A stretch of 64,000 nucleotides of DNA from Aquamicrobium sp. (lineage in GTDB: Bacteria > Pseudomonadota > Alphaproteobacteria > Rhizobiales > Rhizobiaceae): the NCBI GenBank assembly GCA_019739225.1, contig JAHHDT010000005.1:744001-808000 (forward strand), in the 5' to 3' direction. Positions 10,557-18,883 of this stretch are shown one piece after another (within the stretch, counting starts at the first letter, position 1; every line of letters starts with the position of its first letter). The position numbers were made by a program, and so were the translations under genes. The notes beneath the pieces are model-generated. The model had not been told where the DNA came from, did no database searches, and was given only the letters and a program-made list of their open reading frames with translations.

Positions 10557-11245
10557 CCGGCATTGTCCCCGGCGGCTGCAGGCTCCGCGGAGAACAGCAG
10601 TGCGTTCAGGATGTCGTGGAGCAGGTTCGGCTGGTTGCGCGGGTCGGAACAGAAGGCCTCGACATGATCGCCGTTGTGGACGAAGACCTTACCGCCGCCC
10701 GGCATGCGCCACACCCAGTCGACAGGCCCCTCGTGACTATCGCCGTCGGGCCCGGGACCCCCGATCATGCAAAGCCATTGCGCGCCCGCCGGGGCAGGGC
10801 TGTAGCCGCGCGCGTACTGGCCGAGTATGCCTTCGTGACGATGGAAATTCTCGAAATCCATGCGGCCAAAGTAAGCGCCCGGTTGCGCCGGCCTGATCAT
10901 CCAGTTGGTGTAGGGCTTCGGGCTGACTGCACGGAAGGTCGACAGGCATGGAAGCCATGGACGGATGATGTGGCCGTTGATGATGAAATTTCCGCCCGCC
11001 GCCAGATAGGCGACCAGCTTCGGCTCGATCGATTTCAGGAAGATCTGGTCGTGCATGCCCGTGAAGTAGAGGACGTCGACGTCGCCGAGGTCCCGGTCTT
11101 CCAGAGCGTAGATGTCGGCGGCGCTGTAGCGCCAGTTCTGCGGCACGAGACCGCCGATGCGGTCCTTGTTGTAGCTGCGCGTTGAACGCAGATAGAGAAG
11201 GTGAGGCCGGTCACCACCGCGAAACGGTAAGTCAGCGCGGCGCAC
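10553..11245 (-). CDS. ThuA/type 1 glutamine-amidotransferase-like protein, second copy
   Basis: This 230-residue protein sits inside a metal-chelate ABC operon. It has a beta-strand VDVLYFTGMHD followed by a helix and LVAYLAAGGNFIINGH, the arrangement seen in ThuA-like proteins with a class I glutamine-amidotransferase fold. It also has GGGKVFVHNGDHVEAF near the end. I see no Cys-His-Glu triad. There is no signal peptide or membrane segment, so it should be cytoplasmic. Its start overlaps the upstream gene by 14 bp. The fold is a tentative call and the function is unknown; it may process the imported ligand. Confidence 0.55.
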   Translation of the reverse strand: MRRADLPFRGGDRPHLLYLRSTRSYNKDRIGGLVPQNWRYSAADIYALEDRDLGDVDVLYFTGMHDQIFLKSIEPKLVAYLAAGGNFIINGHIIRPWLPCLSTFRAVSPKPYTNWMIRPAQPGAYFGRMDFENFHRHEGILGQYARGYSPAPAGAQWLCMIGGPGPDGDSHEGPVDWVWRMPGGGKVFVHNGDHVEAFCSDPRNQPNLLHDILNALLFSAEPAAAGDNAG

Positions 11246-11861
11246 GGGTCTGCACCTCCGCTTTGAGCCATGGATAGAAGCCGTGGAGAAAGCGCGTCGT
11301 CGCCGGCATGAACCGCCGTCCGTGATGTGTGTGGGGATCGACGGTCGAGGCGATCAGGCGGCCGTTCCGTCCGACCTTCTGGTCGTAGATCAGACATCCC
11401 TCGTCATTGTCGAGATTGAGGATCGGCATCGCACCGACCGGCAGCCGGAATGCGCCGAAGAAATGCCAGCACATGTCCTTCAGCGGGATGGCCCGGGCCA
11501 TCGGGTGCAGGGGTTCCGGCTGGTAGGCTTCCATGCGACCGCCAGGCTTCATCCACCACTTCCAGTCCTCGGTCTCGCGCGAGAACCACTGCACTTCGAC
11601 CGCATCCAGCCATTCATCCATCCGGTTGGGTTCGAAGACGATCAGAAACCCACCATTGCTTAGATAGTCGCTGATCTGCCGCGCGTGCCGGCGCAGCAGA
11701 TACTGGTTGGAGAAGTCCGGTATCACGACCGCCCGGTAGTCGGCGAGATCCACCCTGTCGAGGGTGCGCAGGTAGAGTTCGTCGTCGATATATTCGCGAA
11801 AATCCAGATAGCACTGGAGCTTCTCGCCGTCGCCGGAGGTGACGAAACCGATGTCCTTCAC
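11232..11861 (-). CDS. ThuA/type 1 glutamine-amidotransferase-like protein, first copy
   Basis: This 209-residue cytoplasmic protein is encoded between the binding protein and the second ThuA-like protein. It reads ADYRAVVIPDFSNQYLL, then a helix and YLSNGGFLIVFEPN, again a strand-helix-glycine-strand pattern of ThuA-like/GATase1-like folds, and it is rich in Trp and His (DWKWWMKPGG, PHTHHGRRFMP). The GATase nucleophile Cys is not obvious. The two proteins are similar in layout but not near-identical, so they could be an old duplication forming a heteromer. The function is unknown. Confidence 0.55.
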   Translation of the reverse strand: MKDIGFVTSGDGEKLQCYLDFREYIDDELYLRTLDRVDLADYRAVVIPDFSNQYLLRRHARQISDYLSNGGFLIVFEPNRMDEWLDAVEVQWFSRETEDWKWWMKPGGRMEAYQPEPLHPMARAIPLKDMCWHFFGAFRLPVGAMPILNLDNDEGCLIYDQKVGRNGRLIASTVDPHTHHGRRFMPATTRFLHGFYPWLKAEVQTRAPR

Positions 11862-11876
11862 GAGGCCGACCGGAAA

Positions 11877-12968
11877 CTATTGCGCTGCGCCGAACGCATC
11901 GGCATAGCCGGCGCTCTCGCCGTTCCAGTCCATCTGCATGAGGCTGTCGATCTGCGCGTTCGTCAGTTCCTTGTCGTAGAGCAGCTTGAAGCCGTCGGCG
12001 ACCACGGTTCGCATGTTTGCGTCGAAGAGGTCTGGATAGCCGATCTCGGCGAACCAAAGATAGGCGATCTCGCCGCCGGCCGCGGTCGCCGGATCTATGG
12101 CCGGCGTCTTGTAGACGCGCCCTTTCTTCACCGCATCGAGAGCGGCGAGTACCGGATGCTCGAGGATATTGGCCGGCTTGATCGCGTCGTTGTAGTAATT
12201 GACGAGGACGATGTCCGGATTCCACTCAAGGATTGCCTCGGCCCCGACTTTCACCGAGCCCTCCGTGAAGCCGGCTTCCGTCGCCGCATTGGTCAGGCCG
12301 GTGGTGGAGAAATAGGCCTCGTCCCGGCCGAACACCACAAACTCGTTTCCGTTCATGCTGTCGATGAACACGATCCGGGGTTCGGGTCGGCCTGCCTCCT
12401 TCAACACAGCACCGATGTCGGCAGCGGTCTTGTCCTCCCAGTCGAGGAAGGCCTGCGCGCGGTCTTCCTTGCCGAGAATCTTGCCCAGCATTGCAATGTA
12501 GCCGCGACGCGTCTCACGCGATTCCGTGCTGACGGTTGCGACCTTGATGCCGGCATTCTCCATCGGCGCAACGCGTTCGTCGCCGCGAGCCTGCCACTGT
12601 ACGACCAGATCGGGCGCCGCTTTCAGTATCTCTTCGACATTGGGAATGAAGTTCGGTGCGACGAGATCGGTGCGGATCTGGGCAATCTCGGGGAAGAGCT
12701 GGCCGATGACGCCGTTCATCAATGCGGCCTGGGCCCTCGGATTGATCGCGAGCAGGCGCTGCGTTCCACCGTCGATGGCGATCATCGCTTCGGGAATCGG
12801 CAGCGGGAAGATCGCGACCTTCTCCACCTCCTTGGGGACGACGATCTGCTGGCCGCGGGAATCTGTGATCGTCTGCGTATCCGCCGCAGCGGCACCGGGC
12901 GTCAGCAGACCGGCCGCCAGCATGGCCGCACCAAATCGACATCCAACCGAAAATCCGCCCAACTTCAT
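11877..12968 (-). CDS. Periplasmic metal-chelate binding protein (TroA-like, FecB/BtuF class)
   Basis: This solute-binding protein of 363 residues is the first gene of the iron-complex-type ABC operon. It has a signal peptide (MKLGGFSVGCRFGAAMLAAG, cleaved near AAAADT), then ITDSRGQQIVVPKEVEKVA. The helical-backbone class is shown by NVEEILKAAPDLVV and the C-terminal lobe ILEWNPDIVLVNYYND. ATG at 12968 is chosen for GGAGG five bases upstream; upstream ATGs at 12980 and 12989 lack such spacing. A TGA-N9-TCA site lies 39 bp upstream, which suggests iron control. The ligand is unknown. Confidence 0.9.
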   Translation of the reverse strand: MKLGGFSVGCRFGAAMLAAGLLTPGAAAADTQTITDSRGQQIVVPKEVEKVAIFPLPIPEAMIAIDGGTQRLLAINPRAQAALMNGVIGQLFPEIAQIRTDLVAPNFIPNVEEILKAAPDLVVQWQARGDERVAPMENAGIKVATVSTESRETRRGYIAMLGKILGKEDRAQAFLDWEDKTAADIGAVLKEAGRPEPRIVFIDSMNGNEFVVFGRDEAYFSTTGLTNAATEAGFTEGSVKVGAEAILEWNPDIVLVNYYNDAIKPANILEHPVLAALDAVKKGRVYKTPAIDPATAAGGEIAYLWFAEIGYPDLFDANMRTVVADGFKLLYDKELTNAQIDSLMQMDWNGESAGYADAFGAAQ

Positions 12969-13006
12969 GACCGCCTCCATGGAATCCATGGCGTTGGTAG
13001 AAATTA

Positions 13007-13021
13007 TGAGTATTCTCGTCA
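13007..13021. promoter_or_regulatory. Candidate RirA-type iron-responsive operator (TGA-N9-TCA)
   Basis: The sequence TGA GTATTCTCG TCA matches the TGA-N9-TCA core known for rhizobial iron-responsive operators, with AT-rich flanks on both sides. It lies 39 bp upstream of the start of the metal-chelate binding protein. A match to this core is expected by chance about once per 4 kb, so position and gene context carry most of the weight. Confidence 0.45.
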
Positions 13022-13075
13022 AGATAAATGATGGAGCTGCGCTCGCGGCAAGTTGCTCGAGCGCGTGATGAGAAT

Positions 13076-13118
13076 GCACGGGGAATGTGCCGGACCTCAA
13101 TCCGGCACATCCCCGTGC
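13076..13118 (-). terminator. Long stem-loop between two operons
   Basis: The arms 13076-13094 and 13101-13118 pair over 18 bp with one bulged A and a six-base loop. The hairpin lies 26 bp past the stop of the DapA-family gene and upstream of the metal-chelate operon. Neither side has a U-run, so it may act as a 3' stabiliser or a transcription barrier rather than a classical terminator. Confidence 0.6.
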
Positions 13119-13144
13119 ACCTGTGTTGGGTTTCTGCGCAGTGG

Positions 13145-14044
13145 CTAGAGTAGGCCGCTGCCGCGCAGGAAGGTGTTCAGCTTCTCCGACTGGCTGTCCG
13201 TCAGCGGCCAGGCAGACGGCGCGCGTGTCGGACCGCAATCCATGCCAAGCGCAATGAGTGCGGATTTCACGCCTGTCACGTTGGTGCCGTTCAGCTCCTC
13301 GGCGCGGATCACCTCGAACTCCTTCATCCCCGAAATCAGTTCGCGCGCCTTGGCGTAGTCGCCGGCCTCCAGCGCGGCATGGATCGCGACCGAGCGCTCC
13401 GGCCACACGTTGATCAGACCGGACGTGAATCCGCGCGCGCCAGCGGCATAGAACGGCGGCGCCCAGACTTCCGCCAGTCCACCGACCCAGGTGATGTGCT
13501 TCGGGCTCGCCTCGATCGCTTCAGAGAGGCGGAGCGCGTTCGGTGTCGCCCACTTGACGCCCTTGACGCCTTCGATCGAGCACAGTTCGGCAATCGTGCC
13601 GAGGCCTATGGCGTCGTTGCGCAGGTATAGAACCAGCGGGGTGCCGTCGCCTGCCTCAGCCACGCGTTTCACGTAGTCGACCGTGCCGCGCGGCGAGACG
13701 AAGGGGTCTGGAGGCTGGTGGACCATCAGGCCGGCCGTGCCGGCCTTCTTCGACTCAGCAGCCAGACGGCAGGCGTCCTTGACGCCTCGTCCCACACCCG
13801 CCAGCAGCGGCGCGCGGTCGCCTACCAGCTCCGCCACGGCATGAACCATGGTGACCGCCTCGTCGACGGTGAGCGCATAGAACTCACCGGTATTGCCGTT
13901 CACCACCGGCATGTGAACGCCGGCTGCAATCGCCTTGTCGACGATCGGCGAGAGCCTCTGCGGCGCAACCTCGCCGTCGGCCCCGTAGGGCGTCACGAGG
14001 ATGCCGGAAATGCCGGTCAGCGCGGCTAGGAAACGGTCGGACAT
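13145..14044 (-). CDS. DapA-family keto-deoxy sugar acid dehydratase/aldolase
   Basis: This cytosolic class I lyase of 299 residues belongs to the dihydrodipicolinate synthase superfamily. The Schiff-base Lys is K164 in GVKWATP, the catalytic Tyr is Y140 in LVLYLRND, and the N-terminal loop is VVNGNTGEFYAL. The C-terminus has GPTRAPSAWPL, as in sugar-acid members rather than in DapA itself. Together with the dehydratase genes upstream and an aldehyde dehydrogenase nearby, the likely job is to convert a 2-keto-3-deoxy acid to 2-oxoglutarate semialdehyde (KdgD or L-KDA dehydratase type). The start ATG at 14044 gives the normal family length. Confidence 0.85.
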   Translation of the reverse strand: MSDRFLAALTGISGILVTPYGADGEVAPQRLSPIVDKAIAAGVHMPVVNGNTGEFYALTVDEAVTMVHAVAELVGDRAPLLAGVGRGVKDACRLAAESKKAGTAGLMVHQPPDPFVSPRGTVDYVKRVAEAGDGTPLVLYLRNDAIGLGTIAELCSIEGVKGVKWATPNALRLSEAIEASPKHITWVGGLAEVWAPPFYAAGARGFTSGLINVWPERSVAIHAALEAGDYAKARELISGMKEFEVIRAEELNGTNVTGVKSALIALGMDCGPTRAPSAWPLTDSQSEKLNTFLRGSGLL

Positions 14045-14069
14045 AGTCAATCTCCAGTCGAGATGCGTT

Positions 14070-15827
14070 TCAGTTGATCGCGGGTTCGCCGGCGGCGGGG
14101 CCGAAATCGCGTGTGAGGTAGTCGAAGTCGCAGCCCTGATCGGCCTGCAGCACGTGCTCCTGGAACATGTGCCCCCAGCCGCGCTGGTAGCGTGGCGACG
14201 GCTTTCGCCAGGCCGCGCGGCGGCGCTCCAGTTCGACCTCCTCGACCAGCATGTCGAGGCGGCGATTTGCGAGGTCGAGGCGGATGATGTCGCCCGTCTC
14301 GAGCAGCGCGAGCGGCCCGCCGACGAAGGCTTCGGGTGCGACATGCAGGATGCAGGCACCGTAGGAGGTGCCGGACATGCGGGCGTCGGAGATGCGCAGC
14401 ATGTCGCGATGGCCCTGCTTGATCAGCGCCTTGGGGATGGGCAGCATCCCCCATTCGGGAAAGCCCGGCCCGCCGTGGGGACCCGCGTTGCGCAGCACCA
14501 GCACATGATCGGGCGACACCGCGAGGTTCTCGTCCTCCACCGCCTTCTTCATGTCTTCGTAGCTGTCGAAGACGAGTGCAGGCCCTTCGTGCTGGTGGAA
14601 CTTCGGATCGCAGGCGGCCGGCTTGATCACCGCGCCATCGGGGCAAAGATTGCCGCGCAGGACTGCGAGCGAACCTTCCTGATAGATCGGATTGTCGAGC
14701 GGACGGATCACATCGTCATTGTAGACCTCGGCGCCTTCGAGCGTCGCGCCAAGGCTGACGCCGGTGCAGGTGGTGACCGAGGTGTCGAGCTTGTCGCCAA
14801 GCTGCTTCATCAGGCCACGGATGCCGCCGGCATAGAAAAAGTCTTCCATGAGGTAGGTCGTGCCGGACGGTCTCACATTGGCGATCACCGGTGTGGTGCG
14901 GCCCAATGCGTCGAGATCGTCGAGTGACAGGTCGATGCCCGCGCGGCGCGCCATGGCAAGCAGGTGAACGACCGCGTTGGTCGAGCAGCCCATTGCCATC
15001 GCCACCGTCACCGCATTGCGGATCGCCGCGCTGGTGACGATCTCATGCGGCTGAAGGTCCTCCCACACCATGTCGACGATGCGTCGGCCGACCTGGGTGC
15101 TCATGCGCTGGTGGCCGGCATCCGCGGCAGGGATGGAGGATGCGCCAGGCAGGCACAGTCCCATCGCCTCGGCGATTGCCGTCATCGTGGAAGCGGTGCC
15201 CATGGTCATGCAGTGACCATAGGAGCGCGCGATGCCGCCCTCGAGGCCTGCCCATTCGCCGTCGGTGATGTTGCCGGCGCGGCGCTCGTCCCAGTATTTC
15301 CAGGCATCGGAGCCTGAGCCCAGGACCTTTCCCGCATAGTGGCCGCGCAACATCGGCCCGGCTGGCAGGAAGATGAACGGCACCCCCGCGCTCAGGGCGC
15401 CCATGACGAGGCCTGGCGTGGACTTGTCGCAGCCGCCCATCAGCACCACGCCGTCCAGCGGGTGCGAGCGGATGGTTTCCTCCGTCTCCATCGCGATCAT
15501 GTTGCGATAGAGCATCGATGTCGGCTTGGTGAAGCTCTCGTCGATGGAGATGGTCGGGATCTCCAGGCCGAGACCGCCCGCCTGCGCGACGCCGCGCTTC
15601 ACATGCTCTGCCCGCTCGCGGAAATGCGTGTGGCAGGGATTGAACTCCGACCAGGTGTTGAGGATGCCGATGATCGGCTTGCCTTCCCAGTCGACGGGGT
15701 CGAGACCCATCTGCATCATGCGGGAGCGATGGCCGAACGAGCGCAGGTCGTCGGGCCCGAACCATCGGGCGCTGCGCAGTTCCTCCGGCTTGCGGCGTGG
15801 GCGGCTCACGGCATCAATCCGAGACAT
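14070..15827 (-). CDS. IlvD/Edd-family sugar-acid dehydratase
   Basis: This iron-sulphur dehydratase of 585 residues removes water from an aldonic acid to give a 2-keto-3-deoxy acid. Three Cys expected to hold a [2Fe-2S] cluster are visible: C65 in NPCH, C133 in GGCDKSTP and C206 in YGHCMTMG. The Ser general base lies in DARMSGTSYG. The length and the WFGPDDLRSFGHRSR opening are of the L-arabinonate/D-xylonate/D-galactonate type rather than dihydroxy-acid dehydratase. The start is ATG at 15827; it overlaps the upstream enolase-superfamily gene by 14 bp. The exact substrate is open. Confidence 0.9.
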   Translation of the reverse strand: MSRIDAVSRPRRKPEELRSARWFGPDDLRSFGHRSRMMQMGLDPVDWEGKPIIGILNTWSEFNPCHTHFRERAEHVKRGVAQAGGLGLEIPTISIDESFTKPTSMLYRNMIAMETEETIRSHPLDGVVLMGGCDKSTPGLVMGALSAGVPFIFLPAGPMLRGHYAGKVLGSGSDAWKYWDERRAGNITDGEWAGLEGGIARSYGHCMTMGTASTMTAIAEAMGLCLPGASSIPAADAGHQRMSTQVGRRIVDMVWEDLQPHEIVTSAAIRNAVTVAMAMGCSTNAVVHLLAMARRAGIDLSLDDLDALGRTTPVIANVRPSGTTYLMEDFFYAGGIRGLMKQLGDKLDTSVTTCTGVSLGATLEGAEVYNDDVIRPLDNPIYQEGSLAVLRGNLCPDGAVIKPAACDPKFHQHEGPALVFDSYEDMKKAVEDENLAVSPDHVLVLRNAGPHGGPGFPEWGMLPIPKALIKQGHRDMLRISDARMSGTSYGACILHVAPEAFVGGPLALLETGDIIRLDLANRRLDMLVEEVELERRRAAWRKPSPRYQRGWGHMFQEHVLQADQGCDFDYLTRDFGPAAGEPAIN

Positions 15828-16977
15828 AGCCGGCTCCGTGTGCGGCCCGGTCCCATTCCACAAGCGGAGCCCGCAGGCTTTCCAATGCGTCCTCGTCCAG
15901 CTCTACTCCGAGGCCCGGACCATCCGGCACCACGAGGCGATTGCCTTCGAAGCGCACGCGCTCCTTCACCACATCCTCGACATAGAGGAGCGGACCGACG
16001 GTGTCGGAGGCCGAATGCAGTTCCGGCACCGATGCACCGAGATGCACATGCGCGGCGCTGCCAATGCTGAGCTCCTGCGTCGTGCCGATGAGAACCCGGA
16101 TGCCGGCCAGTTCGGCCAGAGCCATCAGCTTCTTGACCTGCAGAAGCCCCCCCGAATTGACTGTGATGTTGAAGATGTCGACTGCGCCGGTGCGGACAAG
16201 CTGCATCGCTTGGGCAGCCGAAGAGCAATGCTCGGCCACGTCCACCTCGACGCGGCGGCGGATTTCGGCCATGCCCTCGAAATCCTCGCGCCAGCTCGGG
16301 CTCTCGATCAGCTCGAAGCCGAACTGCTTCAGCCTTTCATAGGCGCGCAGCGTGTCCTTCCAGTAGTGCCGAGCCTGGAAGTCCAGCGCCTTGAGAATGA
16401 CGGTGTCGCCGAAGCGGTCGCGTACGGCGCCGAGGAACTTTTCGTCCTTGGCGAAGTCGACGCCTACATAATAGCGGAAGCGCGTGATGCCCTTGGCGGT
16501 CAGCTCCTCGATATAGCCGAGGTTGCGCTCGTAGTCGGCTTCCGCCTTCACCTGGAACAGCGGATAGCAGATTTCCATAGCGTCCCGGCACTTGCCGCCG
16601 AGCAGATTGTAGACCGGCGTGTCGAGTGCCCGCCCGACGATGTCGAAACAGGCCATGTCGATGCCCGCCGCGATCTGAGAAGCCGGCGTGAAGGGCGGAT
16701 AGCTGGGAGCCGACGCGAAGTAGTTGTGGAGATATTTCTCCATCTCGTTGTGCATGGCCTGGATGGCGAACGGGTCGCGCCCGAGCACGATCTTCTCGAT
16801 GCCCACGCGCACGGCCTCAACATCCGGCATGTACATGCGGTAGCAGTCCAGGTCCGAGATTTCACCGAGCCCGGTGATGCCCTCGTCGGTATGGATCTGC
16901 AGGATCAGGTGGGACGAGATCGAACCCGTACGGCGATGCGTCTGGATCGGCGTGAGCGTAATGCGGGAGATTTTCAT
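15814..16977 (-). CDS. Enolase-superfamily (mandelate racemase-like) protein with atypical active site
   Basis: This 387-residue protein is of the mandelate racemase/muconate cycloisomerase type, with an N-terminal capping domain and a TIM barrel. FDIVGRALDTPVYNLLGG and the C-terminal VPDGPGLGVELDEDAL fit sugar-acid dehydratase members. Two metal ligands are plausible (E in LIESPS, E in VAEHCSS), and the first may be the D in ALDFQ. The usual KxK pair is replaced by RYY in TRFRYYVG, so the normal catalytic Lys pair is missing. It may use another base, or act as a cycloisomerase or epimerase. Neighbours point to aldarate or aldonate catabolism. Confidence 0.82.
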   Translation of the reverse strand: MKISRITLTPIQTHRRTGSISSHLILQIHTDEGITGLGEISDLDCYRMYMPDVEAVRVGIEKIVLGRDPFAIQAMHNEMEKYLHNYFASAPSYPPFTPASQIAAGIDMACFDIVGRALDTPVYNLLGGKCRDAMEICYPLFQVKAEADYERNLGYIEELTAKGITRFRYYVGVDFAKDEKFLGAVRDRFGDTVILKALDFQARHYWKDTLRAYERLKQFGFELIESPSWREDFEGMAEIRRRVEVDVAEHCSSAAQAMQLVRTGAVDIFNITVNSGGLLQVKKLMALAELAGIRVLIGTTQELSIGSAAHVHLGASVPELHSASDTVGPLLYVEDVVKERVRFEGNRLVVPDGPGLGVELDEDALESLRAPLVEWDRAAHGAGYVSD

Positions 16978-16992
16978 GGAAGGATCGGTTCT

Positions 16993-18279
16993 TTAGCCTG
17001 CAAGCAGAAGGTTGGGCAGCCATAGGGATACGGCGGGCACGTAGGTGACGAGCATCAGCACGACGAAGATCGCGAGATAGAACGGCCAGATGGTCTTGAC
17101 GGTCTGCTCCATGCGAATGCCGCCGATGGTGCAGCCGAGAAACAGGCATGCGCCGACCGGGGGCGTCGTCAGACCTAGCCCGAGATTCATCATCATCAGA
17201 ATGCCGAACTGGACCGGATCCATGCCCGCCTGCACTGCCACCGGCAGGAAGATCGGGGTGCAGATCAGGATCAGCGCGGCCATATCCATGAAGCAGCCGA
17301 GGATCAGGAAGGAAATGTTGATGAGCAGCAGGATGACGAACGGATTGTCCGAAATGCCGCTCAGCGTGAACATGACCAGTTCCGGCATGCGATAGATCGA
17401 CAGCAGGTAGGCGAAGGAGGCGGCAGTCGCCACGAGGATCATCACCATCGCCGTGGTGCGCACGGTCGACACGAGCGAATCCATCAACATCCGCAGGGTC
17501 AGGGTGCGATAGAGCAGGGCGATGACCGCCAATGCGTAGATCACGCCGATGGCAGAACTTTCCGTCACCGTAAACACGCCCGACAGCACGCCGCCAACGA
17601 TGATGACACCGGTGAACATGCCCGGAAGGGCATGTGCCGCATAGATCAGCGTGGTGCGAATGCCCGGAAACGGCTCCGAGCCGTAGCCGCGCTTGACGGC
17701 GACGAAATAGGCCGCGACGCATAGCGACACGCACATGAGCACGCCAGGCACGATGCCCGCGATGAACAGGTTGGAGATTGATGCGGCGCCGCCCGCAGCC
17801 AGCGCGTAAAGCACCATGTTGTGGCTAGGCGGAATGACGATGCCGGCAAGCGACGATGTCACGGTCACGTTGACCGCGTAGTCTGTGTCGTAGCCGGCCT
17901 TCTTCATTACGGGGATCAGCATTGAGCCCAGTGCGGAGGTATCGGCGACCGCCGAGCCGGAAATGCCGCCGAACACCATCGAGGAGATGACGTTGACCTG
18001 GCCCAGCCCGCCCCGCACCCGGCCGACGAGCGCCAGGCACAGGTTGACGAGCTTCATTCCGATGCCTCCGCGCAGCATCAACTCGCCCGCGAAGATGAAG
18101 AACGGAACTGCCAGCAGCGAATAGATGCTGAGCCCGCCGACCACGCGCTGGAAGGCGATGGCCGGCGAAATGCCCTCGTAGAAGAAGGTGATCAGGGAGG
18201 CGAGTCCGAGCGCATAGGCGATCGGCATGCCGAAGCCAAGCAGCGCAAAGAACAGAACGAAGAGTATTGTCAGGCCCAT
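16993..18279 (-). CDS. dctM: TRAP transporter large permease (DctM)
   Basis: This 428-residue inner-membrane protein is the large subunit of a TRAP transporter, which imports an organic acid with sodium or proton symport. It is almost wholly hydrophobic, with the GMPIAYALGLASL opening, GGISGSAVADTSALGSMLIP in the first repeat, and MMNLGLGLTTPPVGACLF in the second; these are the conserved loops of the DctM family. It lies 15 bp after the small permease gene and just before the enolase-superfamily gene, so uptake and catabolism are co-transcribed. Confidence 0.95.
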   Translation of the reverse strand: MGLTILFVLFFALLGFGMPIAYALGLASLITFFYEGISPAIAFQRVVGGLSIYSLLAVPFFIFAGELMLRGGIGMKLVNLCLALVGRVRGGLGQVNVISSMVFGGISGSAVADTSALGSMLIPVMKKAGYDTDYAVNVTVTSSLAGIVIPPSHNMVLYALAAGGAASISNLFIAGIVPGVLMCVSLCVAAYFVAVKRGYGSEPFPGIRTTLIYAAHALPGMFTGVIIVGGVLSGVFTVTESSAIGVIYALAVIALLYRTLTLRMLMDSLVSTVRTTAMVMILVATAASFAYLLSIYRMPELVMFTLSGISDNPFVILLLINISFLILGCFMDMAALILICTPIFLPVAVQAGMDPVQFGILMMMNLGLGLTTPPVGACLFLGCTIGGIRMEQTVKTIWPFYLAIFVVLMLVTYVPAVSLWLPNLLLAG

Positions 18280-18294
18280 GAGGAGATATCCAGG

Positions 18295-18816
18295 TCAGAG
18301 CGAGAACGGTGCGGATTGCGGCTCGGAGGCGCGCTTCGGCTCGGCGATCGACCACGCGATGCGTTCAGCAACGAACACCACCGTCAGCACGCCGGAGATC
18401 GCGAGCGGCAGGTAGGTGTAGGCGCGGCTCCAGCCGATCAGCGGGATCGCCTGAGCTGCCGTGCGCGTCATGAGTTCGATGCCGGCGTCGGCCATGACCC
18501 AGCCGTAGAAACCCAGCCCCACGAGAATGAGAAGTTCCTGCCAGTAGCGCCAGCGCGGCGACAGCATGTCCGGCAGCATCTCGACTGCGAGATGGAACTT
18601 CTGCCTGATGCCCACGGCGGCCAGTGGCAACGATATGTAGAGGATGAGCAGGAGCGCAGCCTGCTCCGTCCAGGTCGGCGAGCTGTTGAGGACGTAACGA
18701 CCCCACACCTGCCAGCCGGAGAAGATGACCAGCAAGGTCATTGCCAGGGCGGACAAGGCGTAGATGACCCAAACCGCGAGATCGAGAACGCGGGAAACCG
18801 CGCGAAGGACAGCCAT
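18295..18816 (-). CDS. dctQ: TRAP transporter small permease (DctQ)
   Basis: This 173-residue membrane protein has four predicted spans and the DctQ landmarks: FSGWQVWGRYVLNSSPTWTEQ near residue 40 and PLAISGVLTVVF near the C-terminus. It pairs with the DctM subunit encoded directly downstream. It is separated from the binding-protein gene by a strong terminator hairpin, so the two membrane subunits are probably made in lower amounts than the periplasmic receptor. Confidence 0.92.
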   Translation of the reverse strand: MAVLRAVSRVLDLAVWVIYALSALAMTLLVIFSGWQVWGRYVLNSSPTWTEQAALLLILYISLPLAAVGIRQKFHLAVEMLPDMLSPRWRYWQELLILVGLGFYGWVMADAGIELMTRTAAQAIPLIGWSRAYTYLPLAISGVLTVVFVAERIAWSIAEPKRASEPQSAPFSL

Positions 18817-18840
18817 TGGTGTTGCTCCGGCCGGGCACTG

Positions 18841-18874
18841 AAAAAGCGACCCGGCGCGTGTTGCGCCGGGTCGC
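18841..18874 (-). terminator. Rho-independent terminator/attenuator after dctP
   Basis: A perfect 12-bp stem (18863-18874 with 18846-18857) closes a five-base loop and is followed on the minus strand by five T read from 18841-18845. It sits 10 bp past the dctP stop and upstream of dctQ. It probably limits read-through into the permease and enzyme genes. Confidence 0.88.
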
Positions 18875-18883
18875 CGGGGAGGA

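Noticed and set aside
8743-10563. A 606-codon minus-strand frame through the iron-type permease and ATPase region
   Set aside because: Only its last 248 codons are a real ATPase. The rest is Arg-rich shadow sequence in the wrong frame of the permease gene.
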